From assembly GCF_031457455.1 (NCBI RefSeq), contig NZ_JAVDWU010000005.1, forward strand, positions 248,001 through 312,000: a DNA stretch of 64,000 nucleotides. The letters are read 5' to 3'. Positions 59,260 to 64,000 of this stretch are shown here, in pieces (position 1 is the first letter of the stretch; every line of letters begins with the position of its first letter). Position numbers and translations under genes: made by a program. The notes under the pieces were generated by a model that made no database searches, had not been told where the DNA came from, and worked only from the letters and a program-made list of their open reading frames with translations. The DNA comes from Hydrogenophaga palleronii_A. Its GTDB lineage: Bacteria > Pseudomonadota > Gammaproteobacteria > Burkholderiales > Burkholderiaceae_C.

Positions 59260-60249
59260 TCATTTCATCGCATTGATCTTGTCCAGCATGCCCGCTGGCC
59301 ACTGCTTGGCTTCGGCGGACGCCAGATAGATTTTCTGCGCATGCTCGCGGAACGCATCGATGTTGGGCTCGTAGACGTCCAGCCCCTGTTGCCGGAAGCT
59401 GTCGGCCAGCTCCTTCTCGCGCTTGAGGTGCTCGGCCGTGCTCCAGGCAATGGCCTTGTCGGCGGCAGCCTGAAAGGCCTGCTGCTTGGCAGGCGACATG
59501 CTTTCCCAGATCTTCATGTTCACCGTGAGCAGGTCGTAGCCCACCAGGTGGGAGGTCAGCACGATCTGCGACATGACTTCGAAGAACTTCATGTTCTGCA
59601 CATTGGGCAGCGGGTTGTCCTGGCCGTCGATGGCGCCGGTCTGCAGGCCTGTGTAGGTTTCCGCGTAGGCCATGGGCGTGGGGTTGGCGCCCAGCGAACG
59701 GCCCAGCAGAGCCCAGCTCTCACCGGGTGGCATGCGCAGCTTGATGCCCGCCAGATCGGCCGGCACGTTGATCTTCTTCTTTGGCTTGAGGCCGACCTGG
59801 CGCGTGCCGAAGAAGGTCGGTCCCAGGATCTTCACTTTCAACTGGTCTTCGACCATCTTCTTCATCTCGGTGCCCATGTCACTGGCGAAGAAGGCCCCGA
59901 GGTGGTTGGCGTCACGGAACAGGTAGGCCGAGGTGAGCAGCGACCAGGCAGGCACCTGTTTGGCGATGTCTTGCGGGCCGATGTTGCCCATGTCGAGGTT
60001 GTTGCGCTGCAGGGCCACCAGTTCGGTGCCCTGACGGTACAGGGTGGAGTTCAGGTAGACCTCCAGCTTGAAGTCGGCCTCCACGTCTTTGCCGAACATT
60101 TTCATCATGTCGGCGCGGATGTCGCGGTCGGAGAACACGGCGGCGAAGCGCAACGGTGTGGTGCCCTGCGCCCAGGCGGGCACGAGCGCGGCGGAGGCCA
60201 GGGCGGCGCCGGCAGCGATGGCACAACGGCGGTTGATGTGATGGGTCAT
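59260..60249 (-). CDS. TRAP transporter substrate-binding protein (DctP family)
   Basis: 329 residues. Signal INRRCAIAAGAALASAALVPAWA (twin-arginine-like). DctP motifs: LGPTFFGTRQVGLKPKKKINVPADLAGIKLRMP and GAIDGQDNPLPNVQNMKFFEVMSQIVLTSHL. No DctQ/DctM genes are in view. It lies 47 bp downstream of aroQ on the same strand, so the ligand may be a quinate- or shikimate-like acid. Confidence 0.87.
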   Translation of the reverse strand: MTHHINRRCAIAAGAALASAALVPAWAQGTTPLRFAAVFSDRDIRADMMKMFGKDVEADFKLEVYLNSTLYRQGTELVALQRNNLDMGNIGPQDIAKQVPAWSLLTSAYLFRDANHLGAFFASDMGTEMKKMVEDQLKVKILGPTFFGTRQVGLKPKKKINVPADLAGIKLRMPPGESWALLGRSLGANPTPMAYAETYTGLQTGAIDGQDNPLPNVQNMKFFEVMSQIVLTSHLVGYDLLTVNMKIWESMSPAKQQAFQAAADKAIAWSTAEHLKREKELADSFRQQGLDVYEPNIDAFREHAQKIYLASAEAKQWPAGMLDKINAMK

Positions 60250-60296
60250 GGCAAATGTCTCCTCTGGGTTGGGGTGAAAAACAAACAAACAAAGCT

Positions 60297-60755
60297 TCAG
60301 GTGGCGGCCGGGGCTGCGGCGCACAGGCGCTCATGCACGGCGCGGATCGCCAGCTCGTAGCCGAACGCACCAAAGCCGCAGATCACGCCCGTGGCCGCCT
60401 GCGACATCAGGGACTTCTGGTACAGCTCGTCGCGGCGGTGGATGTTGGTGATGTGCACTTCGGCGATGGGCTTGTCGAGCGCCTTGAGAGCGTCCAGCAG
60501 CGGGATTGAGCGGAACGACAGCCCGGCCGGGTTGATGACCACGGCGGCGGCCTGTTCGCGCGCTTCGTGCAGCCAGTCCACCAGCACGCCTTCGTGGTTG
60601 GATTGGCGAAATTCGCAGCCCAGCCCCAGCTCGGCCGCCACGCGGCGGCACAGCTGCTCGACCTGGGCCAAGGTGGTGCGGCCGTAAAGCGCGGGTTCGC
60701 GAACGCCGAGCAGGTTCAGGTTGGGTCCGTTGAGAATGTGGATGGTGTCGTTCAT
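60297..60755 (-). CDS. aroQ: Type II 3-dehydroquinate dehydratase
   Basis: 152 residues. NGPNLNLLGVREPALYG holds the active-site Arg/Tyr loop; FRQSNHEGVLVDWLHEA and INPAGLSFRSIPLLDAL follow; AEVHITNIHRRDELYQKS carries the catalytic His. Interconverts 3-dehydroquinate and 3-dehydroshikimate. Its partners here (TRAP binding protein, IclR regulator, SDR) suggest a catabolic rather than biosynthetic copy. ATG at 60755 preferred to TTG at 60761. Confidence 0.9.
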   Translation of the reverse strand: MNDTIHILNGPNLNLLGVREPALYGRTTLAQVEQLCRRVAAELGLGCEFRQSNHEGVLVDWLHEAREQAAAVVINPAGLSFRSIPLLDALKALDKPIAEVHITNIHRRDELYQKSLMSQAATGVICGFGAFGYELAIRAVHERLCAAAPAAT

Positions 60756-60899
60756 GTCCAAGCAGGTCAGTCAGGTGGGCCGCTTGCGCCGGCGGCATGG
60801 CTGGTCAATTCGCGTGAAGGCGCCTACATTGGCGCCAGGGGTTTTCAGGTCGTCATCGGGAGCAGATGGGTTCTTGCCGCCGATTCTTGATCTGGACCA

Positions 60900-60922
60900 G
60901 GAAAGACTTTCCAAACTGGAAA
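60900..60922. promoter_or_regulatory. Overlapping palindromes upstream of IclR gene
   Basis: GGAAA-GAC-TTTCC (60900-60912) overlaps TTTCCA-AAC-TGGAAA (60908-60922), both perfect. They sit 28 bp before the IclR-type regulator start and in the 194-bp gap to divergent aroQ. IclR proteins bind short palindromes with TGGAAA-like arms, so this is a fair operator candidate. Confidence 0.6.
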
Positions 60923-60949
60923 CCCATCCCGCAATACAGAAAAACAGAC

Positions 60950-61741
60950 ATGAACCTTGCACTGGACCGTGGACTTTCCCTGCTGGAGCACATGGCGGCC
61001 CACCCCGGTGGCTTGCCGCTGGCCCAGATGGCGGCCGAGCTGGACATCCCGCTGAGTGCCTGCCACCGGCTGCTGGAAGACCTGCAGCGCCGCGGCTATG
61101 TGCGGCAGGTGCGCGCGCAGGGCGACTACCTGCTCACCACCAAACTGGCCTCGCTGGGGCTGGGCTACCTCAGCACGGCGGGCATTGTCGACATTGCCGA
61201 ACCCTTGCTGGAACGGCTCGCGCACAGCTCGGGTGAACTGGTGCGGCTTTCGATCGTGGACGACGACCACCTGACCTGGATTGCCAAAGCGCAAGGCATG
61301 CGCCAGGGCCTGCGCTACGACCCCGACATGGGCATGGACGCGCGCCTGTCGTGTACGGCGTCGGGCCACGCCTGGTTGCTTACGCTGAGCGACGAACGCG
61401 CGCTGGACCTGGTCACCCGCCAGGGCTTTGGCTCGCCTGCCGAGTACGGCCCCAAGGCGCCCACCACCGTCAAGGCCTTGCTGGGCTATCTGCATGCCGC
61501 GCGCGTGCGCGGCTACGCCATGATCGACGAGGTGTTTGCCCCGGGCATGAGCGCCATGGCGGCACCGGTGATGCGCCGGGGCGAAGCGATCGGTGTGCTC
61601 AGCATCGCCGGGCCGCGCATCCGGCTCACCAGTGAGCGCATGCACACCCTGGCACCCACGTTGCTGGCCGCGGCCGCCGAACTGGGTCCGATCAGCAACG
61701 GATCGAGCTTGTTCGGCCGGCCGCCGCTGGGCAAGGGGTGA
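60950..61741 (+). CDS. IclR-family transcriptional regulator
   Basis: 263 residues. HTH: RGLSLLEHMAAHPGGLPLAQMAAELDIPLSACHRLLEDLQRRGYVRQ. GAF-like effector domain with LSCTASGHAWLLTLSDERA and GYAMIDEVFAPGMSAMAAPVM. Start at MNLALDRG fits the family. Divergent from aroQ and the TRAP binding gene; likely controls those and the downstream SDR in response to an aromatic or alicyclic acid. Confidence 0.87.
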   Translation: MNLALDRGLSLLEHMAAHPGGLPLAQMAAELDIPLSACHRLLEDLQRRGYVRQVRAQGDYLLTTKLASLGLGYLSTAGIVDIAEPLLERLAHSSGELVRLSIVDDDHLTWIAKAQGMRQGLRYDPDMGMDARLSCTASGHAWLLTLSDERALDLVTRQGFGSPAEYGPKAPTTVKALLGYLHAARVRGYAMIDEVFAPGMSAMAAPVMRRGEAIGVLSIAGPRIRLTSERMHTLAPTLLAAAAELGPISNGSSLFGRPPLGKG

Positions 61742-61810
61742 GCGGGTTCCGCGCCAGCCAGCTGTGGCACAGTGCCTCATCTTTTCATCCCACCTGAAGG
61801 AATCCGCTCC

Positions 61811-62560
61811 ATGACCTCATACGCAATCGTCACCGGCGCCGGCAGTGGCATCGGCCGCGCCTGTGCCCTGGGCCTGCTGGCCGAAGGCTGGCACGTGGCC
61901 CTGATGGGTCGGCGGCTCGACGCGCTGCAGGCCACCGCCGAAGCCGCAGGAGACAAGGCCGCCAACGCGTTTGTGCTGCCGTGCAACGTGGCCGACGACG
62001 AGGCCGTGGCCACCGCCTTTGCCGCAGTTCGGGAGCGCTTCGGCCGGCTGGATCTGCTGTTCAACAACGCCGGTGGCGGACTGACGGCGAAGACGCCCGA
62101 TCTGGTGTCGGCGGCCGAATGGCGGCAGGTGGTGGACGTGAACCTGAACGGTGCGTTCTATTGCCTTTCGCAGGCCTTCAAGCTGATGAAAGAGCAGACG
62201 CCCATGGGAGGTCGCATCATCAACAACGGCTCCATTTCGGCCTATGCGCCCCGCCCGGGTTCCATCGCCTACACCGCCACCAAACATGCCGTCAGCGGTC
62301 TGACCAAAACCGCCGCACTCGACGGCCGCCCTTTTGGTATTGCGGTGGGGCAGATCGACATTGGCAACGCCGCGAGCGACATGACCGCCCGCATGGTCGA
62401 CGGCGTGCCCCAGGCCGACGGCAGCATCCGCCCCGAGCCGCGCATGGACCTGCAGGCGGTGGTGGACACCTTCATGGGCATGGCACGCCTGCCGCTGTCG
62501 GCCAATGTGCTGTTCACCACGGTCATGGCCACCAACATGCCCTACATCGGGCGCGGCTGA
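61811..62560 (+). CDS. Short-chain dehydrogenase/reductase
   Basis: 249 residues. Cofactor loop TGAGSGIGRA, NNAGGG, catalytic Ser (NNGSISAYAPRPGS) and YTATK (Tyr-x3-Lys). Classical SDR fold and length. Follows the IclR gene by 69 bp. In a quinate/shikimate setting it could oxidise an alicyclic alcohol, but the substrate cannot be read from the sequence. Confidence 0.85.
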   Translation: MTSYAIVTGAGSGIGRACALGLLAEGWHVALMGRRLDALQATAEAAGDKAANAFVLPCNVADDEAVATAFAAVRERFGRLDLLFNNAGGGLTAKTPDLVSAAEWRQVVDVNLNGAFYCLSQAFKLMKEQTPMGGRIINNGSISAYAPRPGSIAYTATKHAVSGLTKTAALDGRPFGIAVGQIDIGNAASDMTARMVDGVPQADGSIRPEPRMDLQAVVDTFMGMARLPLSANVLFTTVMATNMPYIGRG

Positions 62561-62760
62561 CCATGTGGTGAGCCAGTGCCCGACCAGGACGCCGCGGCGC
62601 GCGGTCGCCTGCGACCATGGGGAGCCCCCTTGCGTGACGGAGTTGGCGTCAGACGGCTTCATGCGGGTCCCGAACCGCACTATGCTTGGCGAAGCGCGTG
62701 TGGCGGGGCAAGGCTGATGCCAGCGCGACCGAATTGACGGATTCCACCGGCGGAGAACAC

Positions 62761-63612
62761 ATGGCGAGCGATTTGGACACGGTCAGGGTGCTGAGGGCAC
62801 TCTTCAACGACATGCCGCGCGCACCGGAGGGGCTGACCCAGGAAGAAACCGTGGCCTGGGTCCGGCAGTCGATGATGGACTACGAGGGCGGCGACATGGC
62901 CTACATGCTCGAACACATCACGCGCAACGCCATGCTCGACATCGCCTTGCGCCTGCGTGAAGACGGCCATCTGCAGGACGACGTGGCCTTCGACGAAACG
63001 GTGGAGATGCTGTCCACGCCCGAAGGCCGAAAGACCTTCATGGACCGCATCATCGCCGCCCAGAAAACCGTGGACGCCACGGCGCGGCTGCTGCGCCGGG
63101 CCAAGCGCACACCGGGCGAGCCTGAACCGCATTTCAGTTCACTGCCTGAGGAAATCCAGCGCTTCATTGATGCGGCACCTGGCGGTCCTGGGCCCCTGTA
63201 TGCCGAGTACGCCGCCCGGGAAGACGTGATCGAGATCGGCGTGTTCGACGTGGCGCCCGCGCAGGTGCATGAGTTCTCGTGGGGCTTCGTGGCCGAGCAC
63301 GGAGATGCCTGGCATTTTTACGTGGCCGATGTCTGGCGCCGCGGAACGGTGGGCTATTTCGACCGCTTTGACCGCGTCTGGCAAAGGGAAACGACATCTC
63401 CCCGTGGCGGCGCCTTGTTTGCCTCACCCGTGCCTGCAGGCATTGCCATGGACGACGGCATCGGCAGCTTCAGCAGCATGGTGCTGACCTCGGAGGCCGG
63501 GCTTTCAGATCCTGATCTTCGCCACTGGGTGGGCGAGGTGTTCATCCTGAAGGTGCTGCCCTACATGGTGAGCCAGGTGCTGGACGACGACGACGACCTG
63601 CCGCTGCCATAA
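62761..63612 (+). CDS. Unknown acidic soluble protein
   Basis: 283 residues, no recognised domain. Helical N-terminal half (VRVLRALFNDMPRAPEGLTQEETVAWVRQSMMDYEGG) and a mixed C-terminal half (DVAPAQVHEFSWGFVAEHGDAWHFYVADVWRRGTVGYFDRFDRVWQRETTSP). Ends in an Asp run (VLDDDDDLPLP). No signal peptide or TM helix. Start at 62761 preceded by GGCGGAG. Stands alone. Confidence 0.65.
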   Translation: MASDLDTVRVLRALFNDMPRAPEGLTQEETVAWVRQSMMDYEGGDMAYMLEHITRNAMLDIALRLREDGHLQDDVAFDETVEMLSTPEGRKTFMDRIIAAQKTVDATARLLRRAKRTPGEPEPHFSSLPEEIQRFIDAAPGGPGPLYAEYAAREDVIEIGVFDVAPAQVHEFSWGFVAEHGDAWHFYVADVWRRGTVGYFDRFDRVWQRETTSPRGGALFASPVPAGIAMDDGIGSFSSMVLTSEAGLSDPDLRHWVGEVFILKVLPYMVSQVLDDDDDLPLP

Positions 63613-63616
63613 GGTT

Positions 63617-63783
63617 GGCCCCCACGCTCCGCCGCTGCGCGGGTCGCTGCCCCCCGAGGGGGCTGAGCCTGCCTTGGGGCGGCCCGGCGGCAGGCTCGAA
63701 GGCCCCCACGCTCCGCCGCTGCGCGGGTCGCTGCCCCCCGAGGGGGCTGACCTTGCTTGGGGCGGCCCTGCGCTTCGGTCGGT
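63617..63783. repeat. Tandem pair of 84-bp GC-rich repeats
   Basis: Two units start at 63617 and 63701 (GGCCCCCACGCTCCGCCGCT) and share about 65 of the first 70 bases, each holding the hairpin CCCCCCGAGGGGG. The second unit ends with the CTTGGGGCGGCCCTGCGCTT block also found at 2583-2613. No gene. Confidence 0.85.
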
Positions 63784-63815
63784 TGCTCCAGCGCGCGACC
63801 CACGACGCGTGAGGT

Positions 63816-63903
63816 GGTCCAGTCCAGGGGCACCGCCGGGCCGGCTTTGCCGGACGGCCAGTGCCGCCCCCTCGAGGGGGTGACGCGAAGCGGCGCGGGG
63901 GTG
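63816..63903. repeat. Dispersed intergenic repeat, copy A2
   Basis: Near-identical to 8556-8645 over about 88 bp, same orientation, differing mainly in CTCGAGGGGGTG versus CTTTGAGGAGGTG. Together with the tandem pair it fills the 300-bp space between the acidic-protein gene and the tail of the last gene. Confidence 0.85.
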
Positions 63904-63912
63904 TTTCCGGGT

Positions 63913-64000
63913 TCAGTCGCCAGCGTGAATGGCGGCAAAGCGGCGCTGCATTTCACGTCGCATCTCGCGGCGGATTTCGGCGGCTGCATGGCGGCGGCGC
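63913..64000 (-). CDS. C-terminal end of a gene extending beyond the window
   Basis: On the minus strand a frame enters from the right edge and ends at TGA (63913-63915), reading RRHAAAEIRREMRREMQRRF then AAIHAGD. The amphipathic, Arg/Glu-rich helix is a plausible natural C-terminus, and the position just before the repeat block fits a gene end. Too little is visible to name it. Confidence 0.4.
   Translation of the reverse strand, partial: RRRHAAAEIRREMRREMQRRFAAIHAGD

Overview
The window looks like a chromosomal segment of a high-GC betaproteobacterium, most probably a Comamonadaceae member (Hydrogenophaga/Polaromonas/Rhodoferax type). This is inferred from the abundance of Bug/TctC periplasmic binding proteins, an Atu-type acyl-CoA carboxylase cluster, TRAP and TTT transporters, ATGA/GTGA-overlapped operons, and families of GC-rich intergenic repeats. 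I see no tRNA, rRNA, CRISPR array or prophage. The species cannot be fixed from sequence alone.

Layout. (1) 1-11515, minus strand: a large nitrogen-scavenging cluster. From its promoter end it reads allophanate hydrolase (atzF), an NrtA/TauA-type ABC importer, atzG-atzE-atzH (the same order as in the atzDGEHF cyanuric-acid operon), a BMP-type solute importer (binding protein and two permeases), a formamidase-like nitrilase and a biuret-hydrolase-like cysteine hydrolase that runs off the left edge. No ring-opening hydrolase (atzD) and no ATPase for the BMP importer are visible. A chemoreceptor is transcribed divergently (11713-13266). (2) 13405-21427: a saccharopine-dehydrogenase-like oxidoreductase, a lone TctC-type binding protein, and a complete tripartite tricarboxylate transporter (tctC-B-A) divergent from its two-component system tctDE. 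(3) 21576-28292: small exported and membrane proteins, then a giant MalT/SARP-like regulator divergent from a secreted tandem-repeat protein. (4) 28416-31612: TetR-Bug-amidase operon. (5) 31859-41132: an Atu/Liu-like operon (TetR, SDR, carboxyltransferase, two acyl-CoA dehydrogenases, enoyl-CoA hydratase, biotin carboxylase, thioesterase). It is disturbed by REP-like palindromes, one of them inside a reading frame, and by a duplicated gene start. (6) 41216-43446: an AT-richer insert with an internally duplicated unknown protein and a DUF3883 protein, then a glycine-rich exported protein. (7) 43622-49356: sulfide/persulfide response genes (BigR-type repressor, persulfide dioxygenase, OsmC, TlpA-like thioredoxin, Crp/Fnr), followed by a sigma-54 activator divergent from an orphan Rieske protein. 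(8) 49466-49732: a non-coding MITE-like element, then an animal-type haem peroxidase, a short SSB, a small acidic protein and FKBP. (9) 53111-59242: two-component system, SPFH protein and SH3-like exported protein. (10) 59260-62560: TRAP binding protein, type II dehydroquinase, IclR regulator and SDR. (11) 62761-64000: an unknown acidic protein, tandem repeats and the tail of a gene.

Functionally, the window is dominated by uptake and breakdown of unusual small molecules: ureido or triazine-derived nitrogen, tricarboxylates, branched acyl-CoAs and perhaps quinate/shikimate, each next to its own transporter and local regulator. The least conventional features are structural: REP elements read in frame, a duplicated start of the biotin carboxylase gene, a nested-hairpin MITE, strong palindromic operators, and a lone Rieske gene apparently placed under sigma-54 control.
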